From Undaria pinnatifida (taxonomy: Eukaryota; Sar; Phaeophyceae; Laminariales; Alariaceae), in the NCBI GenBank assembly GCA_012845835.1, contig JABAKD010000021.1:10423199-10487198 (forward strand): a DNA stretch of 64,000 bases, given 5' to 3'. The notes beneath the pieces are model-generated. The model was not told the origin of the DNA. It did not search any database and saw only the letters and a list, made by a program, of their open reading frames with translations. Within the stretch, counting starts at the first letter, position 1, and each line of letters opens with the position of its first letter. A program made the position numbers and the translations under genes. Shown in pieces: positions 53,750 through 64,000 of this stretch.

Positions 53750-55350
53750 TGTCTGCCAGTGAGGAAGCGAGCTACTCGGGGCAGCCTGTGGTCTTCCACG
53801 CACACCAACCCGGATGCCCACGAGACAGGGAGAGCTCGCTCGAGATCCCGCGACTCGAGACGGGGGGAACCACGGGCGGCGGGTTCCGGTGACGAGGCTG
53901 AAGACGGAGCACCATACCTCCACCCGGACCCACCAACCAAGAGGGTCGACTCACCGGATCGCGCACAGAAGAAGACGGACCAACCTCCACCGGACTCGGG
54001 GGCGTCTCGACGCCAGCTCTCGCCAGCCCCGGGGGGGCGGCACCAGCTGCCCACCCCCGCGCTCGACAGGGCACCACCGCCGCCACCTGGGCTCTCCGCG
54101 TTTGTCAGAGCGCCACCCCCATAGCTCCCGGGGCGCCCATGCCGCCCCCTTGGACTTGGCATATGCGGCTGCGCGGGCCCAGCGGGCGCTCGACGACGCC
54201 AACCAGACGATGGCACGCCGGCATCGGTTTGACGAAGATTTCGAGCAGGCGAAGACCGCTGCGCGGGAGGCGCCCCTGGTATCGAAAAGGGCGCAACAAG
54301 CCCTCGCCCAATCAGTTGCGTCGGCTGCGGCGGTGGCTGCCACGGCCCCCTTGCCTTAGTCGCGTCCGCAGGGTGTCACATCCCAGCGACCATGACCCGG
54401 GAACGATGCCTTGTTCAAGGGCAGCGTCGCATGCATGGCGTCTGCACCGAAAGTAGACTTCTCCTCAGCGTTGGCGACCGCGGTGGTGGAAACGGCCTGC
54501 GCCCTCCCCTCGTCAGAGAGGCCGGCGTCGCGGCAAGCGGACGTCCTTTCTGTGGAAGCGGCCTGGACTCGCGTGGATTGACGCCTATGCTGGACAAACG
54601 AGAGCCGCCCTGACCCTTGCCCTCGTCAAGGCCCTGCTGATAGCCCACGACGAGGACCCCGACCCTGTCTTTTGGCCGACCCCCGAAGCCCGGAGGAAGA
54701 GTTGGCGGAACAAAACCGGGAGAAACAGCGACGCAGCGACAGTCGCGACCGCGGGGACCGCAAGCGTGAGGGTGGCAAAAATGTTGGGGGTGGCGACCAC
54801 CACCACCACCGCGGGGGCGACAGCCGTGGTGGAGGCGGGGAAGGGCCATCGGATGCTAGTGTCGCTGAGGGCGCCACCGAGGAGGGAACGTTGGTCCAAC
54901 AACCGGGGCAGTTGGCCGCAGCTCTGGCGGGGGCAACGGAGGCCGGAGGATTGGCGCGAGAGGACGTTCAGCGTGGGACGGCTTGTCAACCTCCTCCCGC
55001 TCGTTTTCGTCCTCGAGCACGGACCACAGCGAGGTGGCCGTGGTAACAGGCAAGAGGTGTCAAGAGCCATGGCAGGAGGAGCATCTGGGCCTGAGGCTTT
55101 CACCCTCCTGTTGCGTCTGCTGATGACGCAATTCGACGGTGTGTACACGGAGGAGGGGTACACTAAGTTGCAAACTTTTGGAATGTGTAACAGCATGCCT
55201 TTTTCTGATTTCAGTCGGGAGTTTCGAATACTTGTGCCGACCGCTACGGGGAGTGAGCGTGTTTTGTCTCCGGGGACGGATGTGGTGTTGGAGGTGGTTC
55301 GGGTAGCGGCGAATGAGTAATTTCCGGTTCTCCTGCCTGCGTTGTACCAT
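53750..55350 (+). mobile_element. Gypsy-2 gag-like region
   Basis: The first part is Pro/Arg/Asp-rich low complexity, then Ala-rich helical segments (AYAAARAQRALDDANQTMAR). The segment around FTLLLRLLMTQFDGVYTEEG (from about 55,100) looks like a folded capsid-type domain. Assignment rests on composition and on position before the knuckle. Confidence 0.5.
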
Positions 55351-55776
55351 TGATCGAAGGCAACGGAGCCGCGGCCATACGCCTCGTTGGATACTATGTG
55401 GCGGGCTTTTAGTGACTTAAGCGCATATTAAGACACCTGCCGTCAACGGCAAAAAAAAAAATTATCCCCCTGTTTCTTCGACGGGAGCGCGGCCATCCGC
55501 CCCGTCGGGGCCCCGGCCCGCCGATCATGGGCGCGGCCAGGGCCGAGTGCCGTCCCAGTCGCTTTCGTGGCAGACGGATCGAGCCATCATTCAACTGTCA
55601 TGCCCATCGATGGTCGGTCTGACCCTTGGCTTGACCACACATCGAACTGCTGGTCACAAAAAGAGCATCATTATGCAGAAGGTTTCGCCGTTATTGCCCC
55701 GTTTAAGACAGACGACCCTCCCCTTTGAAGCGGCCTCTTCTCACCTCGCGTTGATGCCCTCCGAGAAAATCGGGGG

Positions 55777-55825
55777 CCCTGCCTCAAATGCCGAGAAGAC
55801 AACCATTCCTTCAAGCATCGTAGGC
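55777..55825 (+). mobile_element. Gypsy-2 zinc-knuckle-like motif
   Basis: CLKCREDNHSFKH fits the start of a CCHC-type nucleic-acid-binding knuckle as found at the end of gag. Confidence 0.45.
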
Positions 55826-57194
55826 ATTATTTCATTAATGCGAGTGGCTGCTTGAACCCTGAACTTGGCCAACTTGGCGACGATGACGCACACCGACGTT
55901 GACAAACACGCATGGTCTGCTACCGCTGAGACGGTAAATCTTATCGCCCGAACAAGAAAAATCGTCGCCATCTTTCAGGTCAATCGCAAGGGTACCACCA
56001 GGATCAGGGCCAGGTAAGCTGTCACGATACCACATACACGTCGGATCACGACGGTGGTATCCCGCGCTCGCCCGCCTCTCCTGCCCCCGCTCCTGCTCCT
56101 CGAATGCGCTTTGGAGCCGCCTACAACCCGGGCGAAAATACACTCACGCGCCAACCTGGCACATTCCGTAACGGCAATCGACAGATCGACGGCGGTACGG
56201 CACCATCGACAACACTGTCGGGGGGCACCTACTTTGGTTTAAGAAGATCCTCGTGTTCTGATGCTAGCCTGTCCAGTAACGCAGCACAGATTGCCTGCCA
56301 AGAGCCCACGGGCTCCTACGCCGTCTGCAGACGATTCTCACGGCGTCGTACCGGCGGCGGGAACTAGCGCTTCGAGCGTGGTTTTCTCCACCCAGGTAGT
56401 TTCGTTTTCTTTCTTTTTTTTTCGACGGCGAGAACGCCCACTTCCAGCGACGTTGGTCATGGTCTGAGTTCGGCCACGAGAACCGCGCTTCCAGCGCCGT
56501 TTCCCGCAGCCGCGGCATAAACTCAGCAATGGGGGTACGCGCTCCAAATGCCGCCCCCAATACCATGCCACGGGAGCCTCCGCTTTGCGCGCTCCCCCCC
56601 CAGGCACGCGTGGCGCAAGAATATAGCTGCGGTGACGGAGCGTCGCCTTTTTACGTGTACGTGTCCATCCCCCCGTCTCCCTGACCAGGCGGTGGCGGTC
56701 GGTTCGAGGTGTGGGACGGTCGACCCTCAAACACTCTTTCTGACCACGGTGTGGCGGTCGATTTGAGGAGTGGGAAGGCCAACACTAAAACACCGAGATA
56801 TTTTGCGAGGCTCGATCCGGTGTTTGCTCGCGATAACAGCGGGCGCTTTGTCCTTTTTTCCATCAAAAAGGAGTCGACAAGATTAACTACCCCGTTTCCC
56901 TTCTTCAAGAGGCATAACGGAAAAGAGTCTCCTCGGGTAAAAACATTATTTCCACTTCCCCGAGCCCCGCTCCAGAAGACGCCCACAGGGTCTACGGACC
57001 CTGCTTCGTCTTAACACGCTAACCCGCGTGTTTCAGGCTACGTCTGCCCCAATGGCGCAGGAAGAAGATCCGGCACTGCGCTACGGGCCAGTGGTGACGT
57101 CACGGCCTCCAGCCTGATCAGCTGGACGCTATTCCCGTAAAATTACGGAAGAATCACGCCTCTCGTCAAGCAGAAACAGCTCAGAGCCCCTGCC

Positions 57195-57770
57195 CCTTCG
57201 GGCGCAGTTAGAGCAGTTTTCTTGCGATTATACGCCAAAGAGCGAAGAGGCCACGACGCGAGAAACTGTGGGTTTGGACTCGCGTCGTGCTCCCGAGGCC
57301 TGGTGTTCCTGAGGGGGGATATATATAAAGGTGTTGCACGACTTTATGTACAAGGAAGGTGTTGTGGATATGTAGGGATACCTCCCTTGCACCGACTTCA
57401 TATTTCCGCTTTTAGGCCCAAAGAGCCGAGGACTGGTGTTCCTAGAGGGGGACATTGCAGACCCAAATGTCTAACGAGGCTAACGACGGGTTGCCACCGT
57501 CGGTGTTGGGCTCCTTTTTTTGGACTGGTGTTCCCAGAAGGGGTCATTGCAGACCCACAAATGTCCAACGAGGCTACCGACGGGTTGGCACCGTCGGTTT
57601 TTGCCATTTTTCGGGCGCAATTAGAGCGGATTCTCGCGCTTTTCCGCCAACGATCGAAGAAAGACCCGAGGCGAGATACCACGGGTTCGCATTCGTGTCG
57701 TGCTCCCGAGGCCTGGTGTTCCCGGACGGGGAGATTGCAGGCCCAAATTCCAACAAGGCTTTTGACCCTT
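57195..57770 (+). repeat. repeated block within Gypsy-2
   Basis: GCGCA-TTAGAGC, CGTCGTGCTCCCGAGGCCTG and GGTGTTCC occur at about 57,200-57,310 and again at 57,610-57,725. Between them the unit CTGGTGTTCC-GA-GGGG-ATTGCAGACCCAAATGTC recurs. The roughly 415-bp period suggests tandem duplication of one segment. It shares CGACTTCATATTTCCGCTTT with 24,805-24,825. Confidence 0.65.
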
Positions 57771-58974
57771 CTCTCGAATCTCCACAGACAAAGGGGTGTT
57801 ATTTTGGTAGCCCCAATCCTATTTTCCACCGTGGTCCCCTTCGTCGTTTGCCGTGGACGACGTGCCATATTCTTGCGCGGAGCAATACATGATGGCCGAA
57901 AAGACCAGACTTTTCCACGACCATCGAGCAGTGGGGCTCATCATGTCATCGACTAGTCCAAGCACACGCAAACGCATCGGTCGAGGCGTGCGCAACTTTG
58001 ACTCCGCTGTTGGGGACAGGGAGAAGTAAAACGCCGTGTTACCTGGCACCTACGCCAAATTCACGCAGAATCCAGCCATGAAAAATAACCTTTTGAGCTC
58101 TGACAAAAAGAATCTGGCTGAATCCAGCCCTCTGGACCCAGTGTGGGGCATTGGTCTCCGGGAGGATGGTCCCAGGGCCAACAACCCATGCCAGGGGAGA
58201 GGAAAAACGTGCTCGGTGAGGCACCTTCTGCCGTTCGCGAAGCTATTCGCGACAATGAGACCGGGTCGGCGCACCCGACCTCCCCTAGTCGGTTCTGCAC
58301 CTGCACTGCGAATGCAAGAACCAAGAAATCTCGTCCACGCCGCGGCCGAGCCGTTAACAGCGGCCAGCGCTCGCAAAGCTTCTCCTTCGGCTGTTCCGAC
58401 CTATTTCTCGGGCGCGTTGGACAATTTGAAACCGTTGAGGTTTGGAGATAGCTTATGGCGTCGGCCCTGACCTTGCGCTGTCAGAACACAGCCCCTGTCT
58501 CGTCAAGGGTACAGTGACGCTGAACGACGTTTTCTTCACTATGAGAATCGCGTATATCAATCAAGCAACGCTCGACTCGGAGGGGCACTGGACTCCTTCA
58601 GATTTGGAGACCAGCAGCATTGTTTGGGCTCCCAAACGCCTCCGACGGTACTGCGGGGAACAAAGTTCCGCTTATCCTCCGGCCACAAAACACAGGAGAG
58701 CACTGGCGAAGTGGGGACCCTCAATGCACGAGTCCAGCGGTAGCTTGAGTTCGTCACCGCGTTCGATTGCACACTCGAGTACCGCAAAGGCAGCGCCACC
58801 GGCATCGCCGATTTTTCCGGCCTGTTTTCCAGAGCCTTCTACGGAGTGCGACCGCAGTGACATGACAAACTTCAACCTCGTGGGGTTGACAAGCTCCAAC
58901 CCCGTTGGAGATAGCGGTATCACCCTCCTCCGGACCCGCGGGCTGCGCGCTTACTCCTCGCCAACCCCAGGGGT

Positions 58975-59145
58975 CGGTTTTGGCGGAATCGTTCCCCTCG
59001 CCGAAAGCACTATCTTAGGTGGGCTCGTGCCCTACACCGAACGCACTGCTTTGGGTGGACTCGAACCCCTCACCGAAAGCACTATATTGGTTGGGCTCGT
59101 GGCCCGCGCTGAACATGCTGCCTTGGGTGGGCTCCCTGTCACCTC
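58975..59145 (+). repeat. approximately 48-51 bp coding repeat, about three units
   Basis: CTCGCCGAAAGCACTATCTT, then GGTGGGCTCGTG, returns as near copies at about 59,035, 59,075 and 59,110. It encodes a LTESTILGGLVP-type repeat in an open frame of unknown role within Gypsy-2. Confidence 0.6.
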
Positions 59146-60169
59146 TACCGCATATCACAATTTTCGCACACTCGAGCCACGTGTAAGGATTGACGGCCTT
59201 TCTGTTCCCCGGGGAGATTCGTCGCTCGTGTTTCTGCCTCCGTCGCCACTACCGAAGGCTGTACCGGCCGCGGGTCGATTTCACCTGCCGCTGACACCGT
59301 CTTTGCTTCGGCTTTTGCCATACCCATCGAGGGCGGCACGGGCTCCGCAGAAGCCCTGGCTGAAGTGACGCCCATCGCACAGCCGACTTATCTATCCCGG
59401 AGTTCTACACAGGAGACAGCCCCCGCCGCGACCACCGGTTCGACTGTGTCCGTCTCCACCTTGCTTGGCGCTCCAGCCCCTCCGTCGTCAACGACACGCC
59501 GACGAACAGCAACAGCAACGGGTAATGCACCCCCGCTATAGATTATGGATTCGGGCCCGGCGGGGCCCCTCGGTCATTTTCCAGACGACGTACAACCCCG
59601 CCGCGAGTCCCACGGCCGCGGCCGGCTCCGTCCGCCGCCGCGACCCCTGCTCTTGTCGACTCGCCGGTCCGCACGGTGCCACTACCGTCCGACCGCGACC
59701 ACGCAGAGCCTATGTGGGAACTCTTCTCTTACGGCTCACGCCTTCTCCTGGGGACACGCCGACTGTATATACCAGGTCGGACGTCCTCGGCGACGCTGCT
59801 GAATTGCGGTTCGCTGATTCCGTTGCGCGTTATTCACATGACGATTGGAAGCGAGAGCAGCACGCTGAGCGGACGTGCCACGCCATGATGCGTTACGCTT
59901 CCATCGGCCGGCCATCAGTCCTGCCGACCGACGTTTTGGCGTGCTAAGTCTCGCACAAACGTCCATTCCTCTCAGACATCAAGGAGCTTGCGGGTAAGGG
60001 TTGACTACACACAACCGACGACGACATCGCCCTACTCGTCCGCAACCCGACACTACCACCAACAAGGTCTGATAAACCCAACTCTGTGGGGCGAGCTGCT
60101 TGCTTGTTAAACGACGAGCCAGTTCGCATCTACGTTCTCCTGATCATGCGCCCTTGGATCATGCAAGCT

Positions 60170-60305
60170 TGTCACTCGACGGCCTCTTGTCACCTTGGCA
60201 CCACGCGCACGTTGCGCATGCTGGAGCGGTTATATTAGTGAATTGGCACGAATGTGTGCACCCGGTGGTGGCCTCGCCACTGCTTGACGTGCCAAGCGCG
60301 GAAAA
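60170..60305 (+). mobile_element. Gypsy-2 integrase zinc-binding region
   Basis: CHSTASCHLGTTRTLRMLE and a later CLTCQARKTP match the HHCC-type N-terminal region of gypsy integrases. Confidence 0.7.
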
Positions 60306-60369
60306 CCCCATGGCTGACTGTCCGCTGGCCCATCATCTCAATGCCTCTACCGGAACGTCCAGGTGTCGC

Positions 60370-61290
60370 CGTCAGCGTTGACTATTTCGGCCCCTTCCGG
60401 TCACACCACGAGGCAACACATACATCCTGCTGTTCACCGATCGCTTCAGCCGTCGGGCCGACATGTCCCCCGTCACTGCCGCTGAGTTCACCGCGGAGAG
60501 TACAGCCAATATCCTGGTGAACCAATACATCCCCTTGTGGGGGTGCCCGCGCACCATACTCTCGGAAAACGGGCTGCAGTTCTGCTCTAAGTTTTCGCAA
60601 GCTGTATATCAGCTGTTGGGTGTGCACAAGCTTGATACAAGCTCCTATCATCCCAACTGTAACGGGGCCGTTGAGCGGGTAAACCACACTCTGGCCCAAA
60701 TGCTGGCTATGGTCGTCAACGAGCGACAAAACGATTGGGACTTGCATCTGCCTCACGTAGGATTCGCTTACAACAATTCCGTCAGCGCGGCGACGGGTCT
60801 GGCGCCCAACGAGATCCACATGGGCCGACTCCCACGGCTCCCCCTGACGGTTTTCGACCGCACTGGTGTCGTGGGACACCAGAGTCTGGCCCGTGACCAC
60901 CTGGCCTATTGTGACTTGGCCACCGACCGGCAAAAGCGCGCGAACGACATTGTCCGCGCACACCACGCCCTCACCGTTTCCCGTGTTAACCGCAGAAACT
61001 CCGCCCTCGCCGACGCGCTGCGTCCAGCACCTAACTTCTCTGTGGGTGGTTGGGCATGGGTGTACAATTCTGCCTGTACCATCCCCCAGGGTGTGAAGGC
61101 GAACACCGACGCCAAGGCACTCAAGGCCAAACTTGCGCTTTAACTGGACGGGCCCGTACAAGGTCCTGGCAGTCGGTCCCTCCTCCGCCGCCAAGACCCC
61201 GAACGGTTCGCCGCTCGGGAACAACCTCCTCTACTTGGATCTGCCTTCCGACCTGCCCAGTTCAGACTCTCGTCGGCGTGTGGCCATCGA
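60370..61290 (+). mobile_element. Gypsy-2 integrase core and C-terminal part
   Basis: VSVDYFGPFR, then TILSENGLQFCSKFSQAVYQ, then YHPNCNGAVERVNHTLAQML give the D, D, E positions. WDLHLPHVGFAYNNSVSAAT and the SVGGWAWVYNSA and TGPYKVLAVGP blocks are the usual downstream parts. A long minus-strand open frame over this region is only its antisense shadow. Confidence 0.9.
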
Positions 61291-61429
61291 GCGCTGAAAA
61301 CCCTGTGCTAACCCCCACGACAGCGGGGACATGCCCAAATACCTGCCGGCGGGACTGACGCAGTACGTGCTCAACAATGTTTCCAAGAAGTCCCCGCCGT
61401 ACCACGTCACTCAAGACGACGTTTCGACT

Positions 61430-61640
61430 GCTGGAGGTGGAGCAGATCACTGGTCATCAGTCGGTTTCGGGGCGAGGTGGCATCATCGCGGTGCTGTACA
61501 AGGCGCATTGGGCGGGACTCTCCGAACCTTCCTGGGAGCAGGAAATGGACCTCCACCTCTCCCGCTCCCACATCTTGCGTTACTGGGCCGGAACCCCAGA
61601 CCAGCACCGCCAAACCAACCGCCTGTACCGCCAAATGCAG
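61430..61640 (+). mobile_element. Gypsy-2 chromodomain
   Basis: LEVEQITGHQSV, then YKAHWAGLSEPSWEQEMDLH, then a helical ILRYWAGTPDQH end follow the chromodomain plan. It would be expected to bind modified histone tails. Confidence 0.7.
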
Positions 61641-61764
61641 ATCGGGGCGGCATAGCGTGAGCTCTCCCGCAACAACGGGGAACATTTCCTAGCGCCGGGC
61701 TACGTCTGTGTTTCCCGCGCCGGTTGACTCCGTCGCTACCACGACACAGTACTTCCTAAGAGAG

Positions 61765-62035
61765 CTCACGTTTGGTACAAGGGAGACGATGGGATATGGT
61801 GGCTTGGAAAAATCAGCGCGAGCACTACCGAGGACAAGGTATACCTGGTCCGCTTTCTGGACGACCCGGGACCGATTTATCTTCCTGTTCCCCTGGCGCG
61901 CTACACGACTTCGACGGGAACCGTACGAGGCTCTTGGTGCTTGCAAGTTCACATCGCCAGTGCGTTTCCTCGGGGAATCCACCGTAACGCAGACAAACCT
62001 CGAGGCGCGGCCGTGGCCAGTTGACTTCCAAGCCG
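61765..62035 (+). mobile_element. Gypsy-2 C-terminal reader-like module
   Basis: VWYKGDDGIWWLGKIS is followed by VYLVRFLDDPGPIYLPV and a RGSWCLQVH stretch. The pattern aromatic-G-WWLGKI...Y-VRFLDDPGP resembles a Tudor-like beta barrel. It follows the chromodomain, so the element tail may carry two chromatin-reading modules. Confidence 0.5.
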
Positions 62036-62866
62036 CCAGGCCGCTCCCCGATAGTTCTTCGATTTTTGGGGTTATGAGGTTTGAATCTTTGTCTTTGGAT
62101 TGTTCGTAGTGTCCTGAGGGTCTTCGTCGGGTTTTGGGTGGTTCTTTCCGTTATTTTTTTCTTTCTGTCCTGCCGAAACCCCTGCTCAGTGCCGGGCCAG
62201 GGTTCGGGTAAAACGCCGCTATCTGAGGCGCAGGGCTGTCGCTTTTCGTCATTATTCAATTTCGCCCTACCGACGCCCTCCTCAGCCCGGAGCCGGGGGG
62301 CGACCAGGGTACCCGTTCGTGCGTCACGTGGTACAGGGCTATGTACGGGTCTGTGTGTCATATTTTGTATTTTGTGTGTTGTATTTGTTCTACGTTTTTT
62401 TTCTTTTACTAAACGCTTTCCCCCTAGCGGGGCTGTAGGTGTTGCCACCTTCCATCCCGGGTATTTGTCGTTTCCTCGTCTAACCCCCCGCCATGCCGAT
62501 GACCCGCGGGAGCTTTTTCGCATGACTTCCCCCTTGTGTTAGCGCCTGTGTTACCCTCCATATCGACGAGGGCTCGCCTCGTCATAGTACCTTTTCTGTG
62601 ATTGGTTTGCCGTAGAGCCTTTTCTGCCCCCCCCGCCACACCGGCGGCACGCGGCAGGTTGTTGGTGGGTGACTTTTGCCTTGTTGTCGGGTCTGCGTTT
62701 CTTTCAACTGCTTTTCTTCGCGTGTTCCTGGCTCCAGAGCCAGGCCGTTAGAGGTGTGGGAGTGGGGTTTGAGGAGCCGCATCTTCGACTTATGGTGTAG
62801 TTCGTAGAACCGAATTTCCCCGAATCTCCCATATTTCTGCAGATGCCACTCCTCAGGGTGGGCTAG
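62036..62866 (+). other. Gypsy-2 3' non-coding region (probable)
   Basis: About 800 bp without a recognised domain, with a T-rich stretch near 62,150 and a C-run at 62,627-62,634. It ends in CTCAGGGTGGGCTAG, a weak polypurine-like tract just before the R1-like start. Confidence 0.35.
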
Positions 62867-62930
62867 TGTTAAGATACGGCCTCGAAAGGCCTGTAACAAT
62901 CCGAATTTGATATCATTTGGATGTGGTTTG
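62867..62930 (+). repeat. R1-like LTR start
   Basis: TGTTAAGATACGGCCTCGAA, then AGGCCTGTAA and TCCGAATTTGATATCATTTG, match the first 60 bp of the R1 copies and then diverge. LTR families often share their terminal bases, so this could be the 3' LTR start of Gypsy-2, with an end near ATCAACA at 63,207. Confidence 0.45.
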
Positions 62931-63435
62931 TTGATTGTGTGCTTGGATATGATGCGGATATGATGACGGTTGAGTATTGTAGGGGCTTCCAGTGATAGCT
63001 TGGCCACGTGATAGCGGGATATCGGGATGGTGGAAATACTCCGCCTATTCAGCCGCCTTTCTTCCTGGCGAGCGCACTCCACGCTGCGCCTTGGCTAGGA
63101 ACAACGTGATATATATACGTCTTTTACTTGTCTTCATACCGGTGACTCCACTACCCCACTATTGTCAGCTCAACGGGTAAGCCCTCTACGCTTCGTAGGG
63201 ATCAACAAACACGATAATTATTGCGTACCGTAAGCTGTACTAACCCTGTTCGAAGAAAAGGGTGTTGAGTGACGTGGGCTCTTCTGCGGAGGAGAGCTAG
63301 CTGGAGATATCACATAAACAGCCCTCCCTGTGAAAGGGAGCGAGCTGGTGTCTTTTGAACCATGCTTGAGGGTGAGTTCAAAACGGGGGTTGTGAACGTA
63401 AAGGCGTTGGCAGAGAGGACGGGGAGCTCTCAGCG
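62931..63435. other. no gene recognised
   Basis: Possible remainder of an LTR up to about 63,207, then sequence leading to the coiled-coil frame. No other feature seen. Confidence 0.35.
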
Positions 63436-63441
63436 GCCAAA

Positions 63442-63712
63442 ATGCGGGAGCTGGAAGAGCTGCTCGCAATACGGGACCAACTGGAAAAAGAAATCAAGTG
63501 TGGTATCCGTCATGGTTTCTGGACCATAGACCAGATTTCGGCAGGATGGCACGAGTTCTATCGAATCAAAGATCGCATTGAGGAAAGCGAACTCATCATT
63601 CGCGAGTACTCGCAACTTTTCCTCGAGCTCTCAAGCTTCTCTCTACGACTGGAGCAAATTCGAGACTTTCTCAGCCGTCTCAGGTACCAGAAAGGGGAGC
63701 GGCCGTGGCCAG
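63442..63712 (+). CDS. hypothetical coiled-coil protein, possible first exon
   Basis: The frame from ATG reads MRELEELLAIRDQLEKEIK and continues with charged, strongly helical sequence (FYRIKDRIEESELIIREYSQ, then LRLEQIRDFLSRLRYQK). Heptad-like Leu/Ile spacing indicates a coiled coil. The frame stays open for about 15 codons upstream of the ATG, so an upstream start or an acceptor (CTCTCAG at 63,428-63,434) is possible. At its end CCAG before GTGAGA at 63,713 is a good 5' splice donor, so the exon may end there. Without splicing the frame stops at 63,732 (96 codons). The composition is the most protein-like of the non-element frames here. No family recognised. Confidence 0.4.
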
Positions 63713-63739
63713 GTGAGAGTTACAGCTCGTAATCCCAGT

Positions 63740-64000
63740 ACTTGAGACTGGGAGTGAGAGCACTGCTTAGCAGCAGCCGCAGCAGTAGAGCATTCTGCTG
63801 TATAGGTAGCAACAGTTCATGTTTCGCGACAGTTCATGTGATGTATTTTCACACAGCAAAAGTCCACTACCTGCTATATCACTCTAGAATGAAAACAGAA
63901 TGCAGACGGAAAAACACTACGTGACATGACCTGATTGTTGGCTTAGTCTGGTGCAAACGGTGGGAAGGATTCTCCGCCTGGGTGTCCGTGCCTCCCATGC
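63740..64000. other. possible intron or flank, no feature
   Basis: AGCAGCAGCCGCAGCAG-type strings occur near 63,770-63,785. Nothing else is recognised before the window ends. Confidence 0.35.

Larger units (their letters stand above)
53745..62866 (+). mobile_element. Gypsy-2: heavily broken Ty3/Gypsy element
   Basis: Recognisable parts: a gag-like region with a capsid-like segment (about 55,076-55,350) and a CCHC-type knuckle near 55,780; integrase zinc-binding region, integrase core and C-terminal part; a chromodomain; and a C-terminal module with YLVRFLDDPGP. I could not recognise a reverse transcriptase. The order fits a chromodomain-bearing Ty3/Gypsy element distinct from Gypsy-1. It has well over ten breaks and is clearly old. 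The R1-like start at 62,867 may be its 3' LTR. Both limits are approximate. Confidence 0.75.

Noticed and set aside
54415-55196. Long minus-strand frames
   Set aside because: Antisense to the GC-rich gag-like region of Gypsy-2.
57222-57956. A 244-codon open frame
   Set aside because: It spans duplicated blocks inside Gypsy-2 and shows no recognised domain; the repeats explain its openness.
60382-61224. A 280-codon minus-strand frame
   Set aside because: It is the antisense shadow of the Gypsy-2 integrase, whose plus-strand motifs are unmistakable.

Overview
The window looks like nuclear DNA of a eukaryote with a large, repeat-filled genome. It holds LTR retrotransposons of both the Ty1/Copia and Ty3/Gypsy types, a LINE endonuclease fragment, a hAT-like DNA transposon, satellites, an interstitial patch of CCCTAA telomere-type sequence and possible GT/AG splice sites. 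An alga or other protist (for example a stramenopile) is a reasonable guess, but the sequence does not fix the lineage. I see no convincing complete host gene, no rRNA and no functional tRNA gene.

Layout. 1-9.8 kb: mostly unassigned DNA with one short non-autonomous LTR element (about 4.52-4.93 kb). 9.84-17.04 kb: a broken chromodomain-bearing Ty3/Gypsy element (Gypsy-1) with an apparent 3' LTR. Between its RNase H and integrase lies a domain that reads as a C5-cytosine DNA methyltransferase. 17.1-17.7 kb: a decayed LINE endonuclease domain. 18-25.5 kb: dispersed repeat families, a 1.5-kb minisatellite made of GGAAGCTTCC palindromes with a telomere-like insert, and a 70-bp palindrome. 26.9-30.3 kb: a long AAC microsatellite, GGCCCGGCCC arrays, a possible host gene fragment and CCGGGTA-type arrays. 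30.3-34.8 kb: a tRNA-like repeat family (R2) with an LTR-like repeat (R1) nested in one copy, then a 1.6-kb non-coding LTR element with 85-bp LTRs. 37.5-38.85 kb: a 1,285-bp element with 17-bp terminal inverted repeats and 8-bp target duplications (hAT-like). 39-41.9 kb: more GGCCC arrays and repeats. 41.92-48.35 kb: a young Ty1/Copia element with near-identical 514-bp LTRs and a 5-bp target duplication. 49.2-53.5 kb: repeats and tandem satellites. 53.7-62.9 kb: a heavily broken second Ty3/Gypsy element (Gypsy-2). 63.4-63.7 kb: a possible host exon encoding a coiled-coil protein, running off the window.

How the parts relate. The window records layered insertions. The Copia element sits inside the AAC tail of a dispersed repeat (R11). 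R1 sits inside R2. Two otherwise different LTR families carry the same primer-binding-like sequence just after the LTR. The most striking item is Gypsy-1, which combines an apparent DNA methyltransferase with a chromodomain in one pol region. Retrotransposon-borne C5 methyltransferases are known from dinoflagellates and charophyte algae, so this would be a further case rather than a wholly new principle. All retroelement calls are made as fossils; no activity is implied.
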